NCBI GenBank assembly: GCA_914767715.1
Contig: OU612066.1
Coordinates: 36,554,283 to 36,618,282 of the forward strand
Source: Membranipora membranacea
Lineage: Eukaryota; Bryozoa; Gymnolaemata; Cheilostomatida; Membraniporidae
Length of the DNA stretch: 64,000 nt
Direction of reading: 5' to 3'
In this document: piece by piece, positions 1-12,600 of the stretch
Layout: every line of letters begins with the position of its first letter
How positions within the stretch are numbered: position 1 is the stretch's first letter
Translations under genes and position numbers: made by a program
The notes under the pieces: model-generated
What the model was told of the DNA's origin: nothing
What the model saw: the letters and a program-made list of their open reading frames with translations, nothing else
Databases searched by the model: none

Positions 1-2518
1 TATATCCGGAAGAATGCATCTTGTTGTAACGGTTTTAGTCAGGTGACCGTCACGTGGTCATACAGTAAAGATGGCACCCTCTACTAGGGACAGCCAATCA
101 CATAGCAAATCACATAGACATCTATAGACTTAAATTATTGGAGGATTCAGGAGTTCATAAAATCAAGTAAGTATTCCTAAATTGAGTGATAACTGTTTAT
201 ATGGCTATGAGTGAGCTGCTGTTCCAGGATTGAGTTCAGTGAGTTCAAATAATTTGTGATTTTTCTTAAAGTGCTACTACACACTCAGAGTAGTTTTTTA
301 TGGTTTTTGCAACTGGTGAAATACCTATTCCAAATGCCCTCAGTAATTATATAGAAACATATTGTATAACAACAATCCTTCCTCAAGCTGATCTGAAAAT
401 ATCAACCAAATCCATTGATTACTAGTGCCCGAATCAGGTTGAAACAAAAAGGATGTTTCTAGCACAAGTCCAATGTTCCTCCATAGATAACATAATGGAG
501 GAAATAAATGAAGTCAACATGACTCACTGTTACGCTTCAGTGGTTCTATCTGAACAGAATTTTCTTTAGGAATGCAATAGTAAAGTAGTCAGTATTATGA
601 TCATATCTGTGCTGCTCTAAGTGTTGTCACTGGCCTTTGTACCAATGAACCAATGAATGAAGAGGGAGTTCATTGTTTGTACCATAGACTTAATATACTA
701 CATACATATGGTTTGTACCAACAGATGCCTGGTGCAACATGCCTTGTCAACAGCCCAGTTAGTGGTGACATGGATGTAGCTTTGGGAAACATCCATGATC
801 AATGATATGGCAAGCAAAGTCATCGCATAAACGGCAGCAATTCACACAGTGTTTATTCTATATGTAGGTGCAACAACTTGGTTTAACTATATTTCGATTC
901 ATTCTTATCGCTATTCAGCCTGAACACATATATACATTTGTATCCTATACGAGTGAATGTTAGCTTTAGTTTATTTTGGCTAGCTGAATGTTAGCTATCA
1001 CTAAACAATATCACGGTAAAGATAGAGACAATGAGGTAACGGAAAACCTAATGTTTTCAGAAGTTCATAATATTGCAGTGTGGTAATATGTGGTATACAC
1101 TCAAAAGAGATCAAAGTAATAGGGTTTGAGGATAAGCCGAATTTCGGCCTTGCTGCTTACAAAGAGTAGAGTCCAAGCTAAAAATGTGATAGCTGCGGCA
1201 CTGTGAAATTGTATGCACACACTATAACTTCAGGTTATGCTGGCGGACCAGTACCATAGACCTACCTATATTATTAGTAGGTCTATGACCAGTACCCAGT
1301 TCTGATGATTTACAATGATGATTTTATTTTTTGTAGCATAGGCCTATATATGTCTGATAAATACTTGATGTATAATGACGTTTTAGGGAGCAGTATAGGC
1401 GTTACTCCGGAATAATATGAGCAATGCAGTTGGTTTAAATAATCTTCCTATATTTAGTGAAGTTGTAGATATCCATTCTCGGCAAGCGATATCTATCAGC
1501 ATCGAGTGTCTCATTCTAAAGTTTGTACATTGGCTGGAATATGTCCACAGATCATGCAGGTCAGGGGGCGGTTATTGCGACTTCACATCAGATGGAACAC
1601 TGTCGCAGAGCGTATTGTCATACTTTTAGTAAATTTAATCCATTATTTGCTAGAATTGCGTCTGAACTTAGTGTTGACAGGTTACAGGTTGTTAATATGT
1701 TGGCGAGATCCAGTTGTATCATCAGTGTATTCATCAACACAAAAAAAACATACATGATGAATAGATAATATACCCATTTGAATCTCACCAGGGGTGTGGT
1801 ATGGAGCAACAGACACGCAGAGTAACAGGACCGGGCTTATCAAATCAAAACAAATTATTATTGTATGCATATTGGACCAAGAATAGTATCCTTTTAGAGC
1901 AAATTTATCAACGGTGTTCGAGGTTCAAAGAAATCCCTCTCGGAACAAAAAAAAGGGAATAGGCTGACAATGCAATTTGTAAAAGACACAAGACGAAAAT
2001 CTTGAGAAATTGAAATACGAACCTAGTAGTAATTAAGTCTCAACAGACCCTGCACCTAATCCCTAGGGAGAGGGAGTTCATTGCCTTGTCAGACAGATAA
2101 TAAATCAGCAGCTCAATGAAGTCACAAATAAGTAAAAATGCTCAGTCTACCAATCAAGGAGTCAGAAGGAGATGCATTGGTTGGGAGTAACCCTTGGGTC
2201 ACCACACAAACAAACAAATAAATTAAAAACAGCCGGAGAGAATCTCAACTTTCATATTTAGTATGTTCACTATTATTTATCATTATAATCATTATACATT
2301 CCAAATGTTTGATTTATTACACTAACTTACTCCTTGAGCTGGTAATACTTGTTTCTGTAGTAGGAAGTAGTTGCTGTTCTTCACGCACTGCAATCTGTCC
2401 ATGGCAACTAGTGTGGTGTGGTGGTAGGTAGTAGATGCAAATATTGTAGAGGATTTCTAGGGGGGGGGTCTTCCCTAAGGCTGTGAAACCCACCCAAAGT
2501 TGCCATGCACTTATAGAC
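1..2518. other. Intergenic, no convincing gene
   Basis: No reading frame here has exon-like features such as recognisable motifs, paired splice sites or homology to other parts of the window. An 11-bp perfect inverted repeat (CATAGACCTAC at 1255-1265, its complement at 1277-1287, 11-base loop) could form a hairpin. Short overlapping open frames at 1417-1768 resemble no family I know and are treated as chance. Confidence 0.6.
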
Positions 2519-2524
2519 CTTGCC

Positions 2525-2849
2525 GAGTACGACGACTCGCTAATAACACGAGTACGACGACTCTCTAATGACACAAGTACGACTACTCTATAATAACACG
2601 AGTACGACGACTCTCTAGTAACACGAGTACGACGACTCTCTTATAATACGAGTACGACGACTCTCTAATAATACGAGTACGACGACTCTCTTATAATATG
2701 AGTACGACGACTCTCTAATGATACGAGTACGACGACTCTCTAATGATACGAGTACAACGACTCTTTAGTAATACGAGAACGACGACTCTCCAATGACACG
2801 AGTACGACGACTCTATAATCATACGAGTACAACGACTCTATCCTACTGG
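2525..2849 (+). repeat. 25-bp satellite array, 13 copies
   Basis: Thirteen consecutive units start every 25 bases from 2525 to 2825, each opening with GAGTACGACGACTC or a one- or two-base variant, followed by an AT-rich spacer of the type tctaatrayac. The first 14 bases begin with GAGT and end with ACTC, so each unit carries a small inverted repeat. The period is not a multiple of three, so the open minus-strand frames across the array are by-products of the repeat. Confidence 0.95.
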
Positions 2850-4043
2850 GACTAATATTGACCTGACCTTGGGGAGGGATGTATAGGTGAAAGGGAATAG
2901 CCTTATTTATCCTACCAGACAAATTGGGGAGGGGGAGGGATATGGACAATACGATTATTAATTATGCGTCCGACCAGACAAAAAGGAACAAATGGACCGG
3001 GGGAGGAGGTTTGGAACAATACAATTATTGGGAGGGAAGGGGTATTGATAAAATAATTGATAAATGGGGGGGGGGGAAGGGAATGGCTTGGAGTCATAAA
3101 ACTAGTTGGTAGGAACTGGACTGGGAATCAAGTCAATCAACGGGTACAGTGGTCAGTGGGGCAAAGGGGGGTTTTCACAATAAATTATATTTATTGGGAG
3201 GGGTGAGGGGTATGGATAAAATAAATAATTAATAAGAGAAGGTAATGGCTTGGAGTTATACAACTAGCTGGTAGGAACTGGACTGGATTCAGGTCAATCA
3301 ATGGATACAGTGGGCAAAGGGGGGTTTTCACTTGGCCTCTACCTACTACCCAAGGAAGGCTACAGTCTGACAACAGAGTACAAACAAGGCAACATTATCT
3401 CAAGGCAGGGAGGTCTGCCAGCAGGCAGAACTCAAGAAACTTACTTCAGTTGGTTAAGTTGTAAGGCACTTTATTGATGATGACTGGTTTAAAAAATAAA
3501 AGGTCTTGTTACTTCAGCTGCTGGATACTAACTGACTGGACTCAACTCATGTACAGTGATTAAAAGCATAATATAATAAATGATACTGGCTGATGAAAGC
3601 ACACTGATGACGTGATATACTATTGCATGTATATCAATGTCAATAGTCAATGTCAATAGTGTAATCTCGAAATCAGCGTGTGATGAAAGAGCAGGAAACA
3701 TTCTAGATGGGTGTGTAAGAGTTAAAATCAGTTATTATAAGAATATTATAATACTGGCTGATGAAATATTTTAGATGGATTGTAATAGTTAAATTCAGTT
3801 ATTAAAAGCATATTATTATTAAAATTAGAAAAGTTATAAAAATGATGAAAGGGGAAGACAACTCATGATTCATGAATTTATTTTTGAATGTTCAGCTGTG
3901 GTGTAAAATCCACCACACTCTCCCTTCTAACTTTTCTTATTTTCTTCGTCTTTGTCTTGTATCTGTGGGTACTGTTCTTCTATCCGTCGTAAGGTGTCCT
4001 CTGCCATTGTACGCTATCGTTCTGTATGTACGTAGAGCTGTCT
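2850..4043 (+). repeat. G-rich region with a diverged direct repeat
   Basis: The plus strand has long G runs around 2880-3080. A block containing ggtaggaactggactgg and ending in caaaggggggttttcac occurs at about 3080-3178 and again at about 3240-3332, each preceded by a gggaggg...tggataaaata-type segment. This is a local tandem duplication of roughly 160 bp. I see no gene here or in the AT-rich stretch to 4040. Confidence 0.7.
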
Positions 4044-4600
4044 GGGGGTCAGGGGGTACGGGCGGTATTGGGTTTTGGACAGGCAATCAGCATTACGGGC
4101 AGTGGTAGGGGCTTTTGGAAGGTCTATGAATGGGACAGGGAAACTGGGGGTGAGCACATAGAGATAATTAGTGCCTAACAGGGGACAATAATGCTGATTT
4201 TAACTTTTCTTCTTGCAGCCAGGGTGGGTAACAGGGAGTATGGTAATGGAGTGTTGGTATATTTATATTCCGGCTAAACACATCAGTGTATTGGGACAGG
4301 ATTTCAGCGTCTTAGATCTGTGTAGGGGGTCAGAGGGTACGGGCGGCACAGGGTTTTGGACGGGCAATCAGCAGTACGGGCGGTGGTAGGGGCTTTGAGA
4401 GGGGCTATGAATGGGACAAGGAAACTGGAGGCAAGCACATTGAGGTAAATGGGGGCCTGACAGGGGACAATAATGCTGATTTTAACTTTGCCTCTTGCAG
4501 ACTGGGTTTTTGTATATTTTCATTCCGGCAAAACGCATCAGCGAATTGGGACAGGATTTTAGCGTCTTGGAGCTAACCACTTGGGCTTTGACAAACTCCA
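4044..4600 (+). repeat. About 281-bp tandem duplication
   Basis: Two adjacent copies start with GGGGGTCAG at 4044 and 4325. Both contain gggttttgga, tatgaatgggaca, ggggacaataatgctgattttaac written in pieces, and a segment ending in gggacaggatttnagcgtctt. They differ by scattered substitutions and small indels. No coding capacity is apparent in either unit. Confidence 0.8.
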
Positions 4601-4914
4601 CAACTTCATTGTATAAGGGTTGGACAAGTATGGGCTTGTGGGCAGTATGGGGTATTGGAGTTAGACAACGCCTACATGTTTGGATCAGGCTGTTAGTGTC
4701 TTGGAACTTCACACTTTGGCTTAGGCAAACTCCTTAGGCTTTATTGTAAAAGGGCTGGACATGTGAGGGGATTGTGGGTAGCATGATCAACTGGAGTTGG
4801 ACAACTCCTACTTGTTTTGGGCCAGGCTGTGGTATAGGTAAGGTTTTAAGGTCAAGGACTGGACAAGGACTTGGCCTGGGCAAGGACTGCACAAGGACTG
4901 CACAAGGACTGGAA
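4601..4914 (+). repeat. Degenerate short repeats
   Basis: Two diverged copies of a roughly 120-bp G-rich unit (around 4601-4720 and 4721-4830) are followed by repeated tracts of acaaggactg near 4860-4912. The left arm of the inverted duplication starts just after this region. No gene seen. Confidence 0.5.
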
Positions 4915-5763
4915 CTTACTTAGCCATTTGTCTGACTCCTTGAATTTGGCAACAAGTTTCTGAACATGATAATCCCCGGTTTCAATACTGAGATTAAAGA
5001 GCAATTTGTTATAGTTGAGCTATATGAAGTTCTTATCACCATATAGAGTTGAATGAAGCACAGATTTCCATGAGTGGTACCAAAGGTTCAAGTGGGGTTA
5101 TGAATAACTAAATGCAGCTCAATAGTAGGTCTCTGTTATTTTATAAATGAACTTGAAAACGAACTTGCCATCAAAAACAATTAATAAGTTTTTCTAAAAT
5201 CTTTTTTATATAAAGATACAACATACAGTGGTGCGCGTACCACTGCACAACACACAGGTCTTCAGCTAGAAAGCATGAGTCAAGCGCTGTTTCGAGGCCT
5301 TCTCTAGTACAACCTCCTCATGGCCGGCCCCAGCAGCATGAAGCCACCCCTGTGTGTTGATGAGCATCTCAATCAATCTTATCGATCCCTCAGTGCATTT
5401 TGTAAGTTTCGGTGGTTTGACATAATTCGTGTGTTTATGCTGTTGCGCAACCAGGGAGGCTGCCAACTCGTCTTTGTGTCAGTGCAACAATGTTCGCCCC
5501 ATCACTCTCATGCTTACACTCTAAGCCAAACCATTGCAGTGAGGTTTGCTTTCCATCAACTCATCGGCGCAACATCGCTAATCGTCAAGGCACCCGCCCC
5601 TCGTGCCATAGTTCACTACTCAAATTCACCACATTGAGCCAAGGATTTCAAGAGAGGATTGGAAACTAGCTGTAATTTATGATCCATGTGTGTCACCATT
5701 AAGTGTTGTCTGCCCATGGCAATAAAAAAAGTTTTCTATGTAATAACAAGTAAGCAGCCAATC

Positions 5764-6545
5764 GTCGTCGTCTCGTCGTCTGGTTCGCCTGTAGAATGTG
5801 CAGGTGCACATAGACGTTAATTTCTGATCACTCCCTTTTAACTACACTCTCCGCTCAAACTGATTTTGGGCTATTTGGTATGCTCTATCTAGGTCTTGTT
5901 CTTTTTCTGTTAGGTTTTTGGAGATTGCGCTTAGCCAGGTTGTCTGCTGTCTACCTCGTGGCTTCTTAAAGGGCTGTTGGAATAGCTCTGGTGCTCTGCG
6001 GGCAGGTGTGACCTAGCCAGCGTAGTCTTCGTTGTTTGATGGTTTCGCTCCAAGGCTCTTCCTTGGTTCTCTGGTAGACCCTTTCTGATGTTATTATGTC
6101 TGGGTATATTACATTCAGTACCTTTCGTAGTAGTCTTCTGTGGTAGCTGTCGATGGCTTCTGCTGTGGTGTCTGTCATCGACCATATCTCCGAGTTGTAT
6201 AGGAAGATAGGGGCTATCAGGCTGTTGAAGATTTTCATCTTGGTGTTGTCATGCATTCTGCTATCTGTCCGTATGTTGCTCAGCTTTGCAGGTTGGATGC
6301 TTGCATTCAGCGTCCGTCTTGCTATGTCTTTCTGAGTGTCCAGTAGTGACCCAAGATATTTGCACTTGGTCCACTCATCTGGACCTCCTCTGCTTACTGA
6401 GTATTCTTCTGTTTTCTGTTGGTTTAAGATGAGGTTGCGGCTTTTCAGTAGATATGGTATCGTCTCTTTGATTTGGTTGATTTGGTCCATGCTCGTTCCG
6501 ACCCAGCATATGTCGTCTGCATATTGGAGCTGTATGATGTTTCCG
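5764..6545 (-). mobile_element. 5'-truncated non-LTR retrotransposon with 12-bp target duplication
   Basis: The minus strand encodes the C-terminal half of a LINE reverse transcriptase. It has the catalytic YADD box near the start (LQYADDICW), then NQQKTE, KYLGSLLDTQKDI, LYNSEIW and RRLRWLGH, which is the order seen in endonuclease-reverse-transcriptase elements of the RTE-like type. One frameshift near 5985 separates this from the final KPRGRQQTTW segment, which ends at a stop near 5840. The insertion is bounded by direct repeats AAGCAGCCAATC at 5752-5763 and 6546-6557. The 3' end, next to 5764, is a short GAC-rich repeat tail rather than poly(A). It is non-functional because of 5' truncation and frameshift. 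Confidence 0.85.
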
Positions 6546-7496
6546 AAGCAGCCAATCAACAGTTGTTATTCACCCTCCTTTTTACATACAAAGAATTTAA
6601 GTTGAACCGCTATATATTGTCAGCCAAGGAGAGCAATGCATCAGCCTGGAATCCCACTTCATCTGAGGGTGTTAGAGCATCCACCAGTAGATGTTTAAGA
6701 GGGAGTTTAGGTACTTCGGCCAGTTAGCCCAGTAACATAATCCTATTTCAGTTTATCTCCATATCTCAAACCATAAATAAGTTTTAACAAACAGAGCATA
6801 CTCGGTCTGGACTTCAGATGAGAGGGTTTATAAATATGGTGACATGTGAATGATTTATTGCTTAATTCTTGATAGAAATGGAACATTTCTGTTGTTTAAC
6901 AGAGGTAGTTTGTGGTTTGTGGTTTTGTAGTTTGCTTCATTATGAGCCACATTATTGACAAATATGTGGTAATTTAATGTCCTTATGACCAATATAGGCA
7001 TAAAACAGGCCTATAAGCTGAGTCAATGTGCTGTTGCAACTTTCATTCAATAATTTCGCCTGATATGTTGTGGAATGGCCATGTTCATAGTCAAGATAGG
7101 GGTACTGGTATGTCATATGCATTGTTAGTGCCAAATACCTATCCTTGTCACCACAACAGCTTCTCAATACCAAATTTCCATGAGGCATGGGTGTTTTTCA
7201 GCAATTGCCTCAGGTGACAGACATTGATCATAGACTGAGTACCAAGCATTAATTTCTGTGAGAGTTAATGTGTAAAATCATAATAATACTGCACAAACAT
7301 ATTGTTAGTTAAAAACTTAGTCTACAGCTCGTTTCCAATCCTCTCTTGAAATCCTTGATTTGAGCTTAGTACAACTCATACACAACTCAGAGAGATGACT
7401 TGTTTGCTGTTTGCTAAGAAACAGAAGATTGGGCTGCCCCTAAAGAGGGACACGAGGTGCCCTAATCCTCATACTGGGAATGTGATACATCCTAGT

Positions 7497-7643
7497 AAAC
7501 TAGAATGCATCCTAGAGGTGAGGCCATGGTGGACCTCCTAATCGTGAGTGTGCAGCAAGCTGCCAGAAACTGAAACAGGCACTAATCAACCATTGGCCAT
7601 GACACTTTGATCTTAGCCAATAGGCCGAGAAGCGAGAAGCGAT
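7497..7643 (-). pseudogene. U2 snRNA-like fragment
   Basis: On the minus strand, 7643 down to about 7602 reads atcgcttctcg(cttctcg)gcctattggctaagatcaaagtg, written here with an internal 7-base repeat in brackets. Apart from that repeat this matches the conserved U2 snRNA 5' end, including the GGCTAAGATCAA region near the branch-point-pairing segment. The next 100 bases do not contain the branch-point and Sm regions of normal U2. A later part (ggcagcttgctgcacactcacg) weakly resembles U2 stem-loop III and beyond. I read it as a chimeric or internally deleted U2 pseudogene. The 5' match is clear; the 3' assignment is uncertain. Confidence 0.6.
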
Positions 7644-8037
7644 GACTTGTTTGCGCTACAGCCAGTGGGCTGCCTGTGATCTCCTGTCTCGCTCTGCCTG
7701 TCTTTTATGCGATAGCCAACCTTTTAATCCTATGTTTGTAATGCCTTAGATTTAACTCAGACTCACTTTGATTTTTCACCCTGCAGAAGTTAAAATACTT
7801 TAATTTGAGTATCAAAGGCAAAATCCCACTTAGCCTTCTACCCGGGCAGTTTGCCAATCATCACTCAATCCCCTCAATCTTATCCTTATAAGGATTATAA
7901 ACGAATTAAATGCTTAAGAGTTTAGAGTTAAGATTTTCTGTGAGATTCTGTGCTCTAATATAATTATTTTGTTTGGCTGAAAACAGATTTTTCATTTTTC
8001 ACATAAAATATAATACATATTGGAAAATCGTGCAAAC

Positions 8038-8242
8038 CTGAGAACATAAGTACGCCAAGTAGAGTTGATGGGATGATGTTTGTCTGAGCCTGCTCCACAT
8101 TGAAAAGTCTAGGATACTCATCAGCAAAAACTCCAGTTGTTGTAACAACAAAGGTTATGCCAGCGACACGACTGATAACAATTGTGACTAAAATCACCCA
8201 AGAATACGGTCCATCTTTGCTCCAAAATTCCTGTGACACCAT
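8038..8242 (-). pseudogene. Orphan exon 1 of SLC16-type transporter (MCT copy A)
   Basis: This 205-bp exon runs from ATG (8240-8242) to a donor at CAG|GT (8038/8037). It encodes 68 residues containing KDGPYSW, the first-helix signature of monocarboxylate transporters, followed by a hydrophobic helix and the segment EQAQTN. It is the inverted-duplication partner of copy B exon 1 (21747-21951) and keeps Trp7, which is a stop in copy B. Exons 2 and 3 do not follow: the duplicated segment ends inside intron 1, and unrelated inserted sequence comes next. It is therefore an intact exon of a truncated gene. Confidence 0.85.
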
Positions 8243-9054
8243 GCTTGCTTCTCACTTGACTGTGCCAAGGGTTGCAGCTCTCTGACTGTATTTACTTCGG
8301 GGTAACAGGATTTGAAGCAATAATGGAAATATAGCTGAGTCAAAAATTTATATTTATAATCCTCATGATAACGGAAAAAACATTGGACAATAAGGAGTGT
8401 CTCAACCCCTTCTCTCTTGATCTATTACCTTCGACTGAACTTGCACATCAGGTCGCAATGTTGTTGCATGTTTTGAGTAATTTTTTGTTTGCTCTGCTGG
8501 GTCTTCAGAGCCCATGTAATAGCTTCACTCTAAAAATACATCCAGAAATATCTATATAAACAATTTGGACTAATTGTCATTGAGTTAGAATAAGCGGGTA
8601 TAACGCCTCGTCATGCATTTACGGAGCATCAGCAGTTCTGATATAAAGTTTGTACCAAATCCAAACCTAAAATTGCCTGATCCTATTTAATTCCACCCAA
8701 AGATGTCAACACCCCTATGTCAGCCCTAGTGACAAACCTCTTGAATAAACAATAACATATATCTATGTATGTAACATATGTGACAAACATAGAAACTACC
8801 AAAATAGAGCAGCTTCAACTTCAGCTTTATCAAGGACATTCTTGACATTGATATCAATCGATGTTTAGGCTATAATTACAACTGCCAAATGCCAAAAGTT
8901 AATAGGTCTATACGTAGTGTCAACTACATATATAACACAGAAGAAATTCTAAGTGCGGAAATAGACTCCTTTTTGAGGTTCTCAGTAACAAAAGCGATGT
9001 GAAGCAAAATCTGATCGACTGTTATCAGGTTTTGAGCAAGTAAGACTCTCAAAT

Positions 9055-9110
9055 ATATAAAAATATATATATGTATATATGTATGCATACATATGAATAT
9101 ATATAAGAAA
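9055..9110. repeat. AT-rich microsatellite
   Basis: Alternating AT/TATG tract of about 55 bp. The matching position in the right arm (about 20885-20952) is longer and purer, so the tract has changed length since the duplication. Confidence 0.8.
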
Positions 9111-9661
9111 TGGAAGGTGATATCAGAAGATAACTTTGGCGTAGATCTACTCAAAGATTGATCGGATTGAGATAGTCAAAGTCAAAATTGTAAAATTTGT
9201 ATTTGTACACCGAGAAAGTCATTAGAATCAAACTTTAGCTAACAACAACAGTGGCTTTATCATATGTACACTGTTTGCGTAGTTTTTTTTAAAAGCATGA
9301 CATGTAAAATAACTTTCAGATTATGATCAATTTCTTTATTTTCGTCATTTGTGGGCATTGTCAGTAATAATCTGCGTCAGAGTAAGATGTGATAACAGTA
9401 AGAAAAATAATGTGGCGAAGAAGAAGTGATAGATGTTAGCAGGCGCACACTACTATATATATATGTCACATCAAGTCAACTATTTCATTGCCAGTGTCAA
9501 CTTTAGCCTCAATCGTTGCGTTGGCCTCTTAACTCCTTACTCTGATCTCAAGCTCGACTAATCGAAGCCAAAACATTGGTTGCTCAACTCAATTAGATCA
9601 ATGAGATACGGGAGGCCTATATTCTCTTGGTAACTAAGTCTACAAGAAGCACGTCAGAGAA

Positions 9662-12600
9662 ATGATCGAAATAAAGGTATGTGCCCGCCATATTATTCAG
9701 TGTCTTTTATCGACAGTTACTGTTTCCACTTTTTAAATGCTGAAGTTTGAAAAAGAGAATCGAAAACTTGATATAACTAATTATTCCTGTATATCTGTAG
9801 AAGCTAGAAAACAAAGATAATACCTGGCCGTTGTTACTTCAGCCATGGTACAGTTTCCATAACAACTCCCTGTCAAATTCTTGTGTGTTTGGATTTCACA
9901 CAGAGGAGGCTCTCCTCAGGTCATGCCTGCGTGATATGGTACAGATTTCTGATTGTCCAGTTGTTATAGCCTGGGACAGCAAAAAGTAAAAGGTACAGTA
10001 ATCACTGGGCGCCTCCCTCAATATCCTTGCTCAATACATCTACATTCACAACTATTACCGGTGTAGTATTGTAAACTGTCCCCCGCGCGAAAACAACCAC
10101 CCCCCAATCTGTCTTATAAACATTAACCATCAAAAAGTCTCAAACATAATGAACCATGATTTGGCAGCCATAATGTGATTGTCATGAGGTGACTGTGTAC
10201 CACATCCCGCATTAATAGGTCAGAACTTAATGACACAATGTGTTATATGTCATTTTTTGCAGGTTCATGAGCCGCGCGAAAACAACCACCCCATTCATTC
10301 ATCATAAAATCTACCTCCGTCAAGCATTCGCCTGGGAGTGATGGCAGTCAGTCACAAGTGTGAGCGGGAGAAATAATTACTTTTGAGCTTTTCATATTGT
10401 GAGGCCTGGTATTGCACTATAAAATATTGCTTAAGCCGCGCGAAAACAACCACCCCCAAACTGTCTTATAAAGAATATCTGTCAAAAAGTCTCAAACATA
10501 ATGAACCATGATTTTGCAGCCAAAATGTGATTGTCATGAGATGACCGTCTACCAAATTTTAGATTGAAAGGTTAGAACTTAATGACACAACGGATGATAT
10601 GTCATTCTTTGCAAATTCATGAGCCGCGCGAAAACAACCACCCCATCCATTCATCTTGAAATCTACCTCAATCAAGCATTCGCCTGTGAGTGATGAAAGT
10701 CAGTCACAAGTGAGACTAGGAGAAATAACCACTTTTGAGGGTTTTATATTGTGCGGCCTGGTATTGCACTGTAAAATATTGCTTAAGCCGCGCGAGAACA
10801 ACCACCTCCAAACTGTCTTATAAAGAATATCTGTCAAAAAGTCTCAAACATAATGAACCATGATTTGGCAGCCATAATGTGATTGTCATGAGGTGACTGT
10901 CTACCAAATTTCAGATTAGTAGGTCAGAACCTAATGACACAACGGATGATATGTCATTCTTTGCAAGTTCATTTGCCGCGCGAAAACAACCCCCCCCCCC
11001 CCCCATTCGTTCATCTTGAAATTAACCTCAATCAAGCATTTGCCTGTGAGTGATGACAGTCAGTCACAAGTGTGACTGGGAGAAATAACCGCTTTGGAGC
11101 TTTTCATATTGTGCGGCCTGGTATTGCACTGTAAAATATTGCTTAAGTCGCGCGAAAACAACCACCCCCCAAACTGACTTATAAAGATTAGATAATTGGC
11201 AGCCATAATTTGATTGTCATAAGGTGACTGTGTACCAAATTTCAGATTAGTAGGTCAGAACTTAATGACACAACAGATGAGACTTTTTAACAGATATCTT
11301 TATAAGGCAGCCTGGGGGGTGGTTGTTTTCGCGCGGCTTAAGCAATATTTTACAGTGCAATACCAGGCCTCAAAATATGAAAAGCTCAAAAGTAATTATT
11401 TCTCCTGCTCACACTTGTGACTGACTGCCATCACTCCCAGGCAAATGCTTGACGGAGGTAGATTTTATGATGAATGAATGGGGTGGTTGTTTTCGCGCAG
11501 CTCATGAACTTGCAAAGAACGACATATCATCTGTTGTGTCATTAAGTTCTGACCTACTAATCTGAAATTTGGTACACAGTCACCTTATGACAATCACATT
11601 ATGGCTGGCAAATCATGGTTCATTATGTTTGAGACTTTTTGACAGATAATCTTTACAAGACACCTTGGGGGATGGTTGATTTCGTGCGGCTAAAGCAATA
11701 TTTTACAGTGCAATACCAGGCCGCACAATATGAAACCCTCAGAAGCGGTTATTTCTCCAAGTCTCACTTGTGACTGACTTTCATCACTCACAGGCAAATG
11801 CTTGATTGAGGTAGATTTCAAGATGAATGAATGGGGTGGTTTTTTCCGCGCGGCTCATGAATTTGCAAAGAATGACATATCATTCGTTACGCCATTAAGT
11901 TCTAACCTTTCAATCTAAAATTTGTTAGACAGTCACCTCATGACAATCACATTATGGCTGCAATATCATGGTTCATTATGTTTGAGACTTTTTAACAGAT
12001 ATCTTTATAAGACAGCTTGGGGGGGGGGGGTGGTTGTTTTCGCGCGGCTTAAGCAAGATTTTACAGTGCAATACCAGGCCTCACAATATGAAAAGCTCAA
12101 AAGTAATTATTTCTCCTGCTCACACTTGTGACTGACTGCCATCACTCCCAGGCAAATGCTTGACGGAGGTAGATTTTATGATGAATGAATGGGGTGGATG
12201 TTTTTTGCGCGGCTCATGAACCTGCAAAAAATTACATATAACACATTGTGTCATTAAGTTCTGACCTATTAATGAGAGATTTGGTACGCAGTCACCTCAT
12301 GACAATCACATTATGGCTGCCAAATCATGGTTCATTATGTTTGAGACTTTTTGACAGGTAATATTTATAAGTCAGTTTGGGGGGTGGTTGTTTTCGCGGG
12401 GCTCAAGCAATTGGTTTATATGCAGGGTTACAGTGTTAATTATGACAAGTAATGCAGCAGAAACCTTTTCAGCAGGACGAACACAAAAATACCGAATAGC
12501 AGTGCCATTCTAGATTCGCGCCGCTCATTGAGCTTCTGTGAAACGCAAAACACCTGTTATGCTCATTACATTGCGATGCATGCATCCGAAAATGGACAAA

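Larger units (their letters stand above)
5216..7921. mobile_element. 2.7-kb insertion in the left arm, nature unresolved
   Basis: The right arm reads straight through the corresponding point: its sequence passes from tatataaag directly to tttagagttaag. In the left arm those two parts are separated by 5216-7921. The insert contains a truncated LINE, a U2-like fragment, and an inverted repeat of about 38 bp (5638-5675 against 7325-7366). Its first 450 bases are noticeably GC-richer than the surroundings, with a weak open frame at 5320-5637 that I cannot identify. I see no clear terminal repeats or target duplication, so it may be several nested insertions. The stretch 6558-7320 holds nothing recognisable. 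Confidence 0.65.

Noticed and set aside
1417-1768. Overlapping open frames on the plus strand
   Set aside because: Several frames overlap, none has splice-site support, homology or motifs.
2317-2949. Arg/Ser-rich minus-strand frames
   Set aside because: They are translations of the 25-bp satellite, not a gene.
10085-12399. Regular alternating spacing suggesting a CRISPR array
   Set aside because: Units are 164-188 bp and inverted about a centre, with TIRs and a target duplication; it is a transposon.
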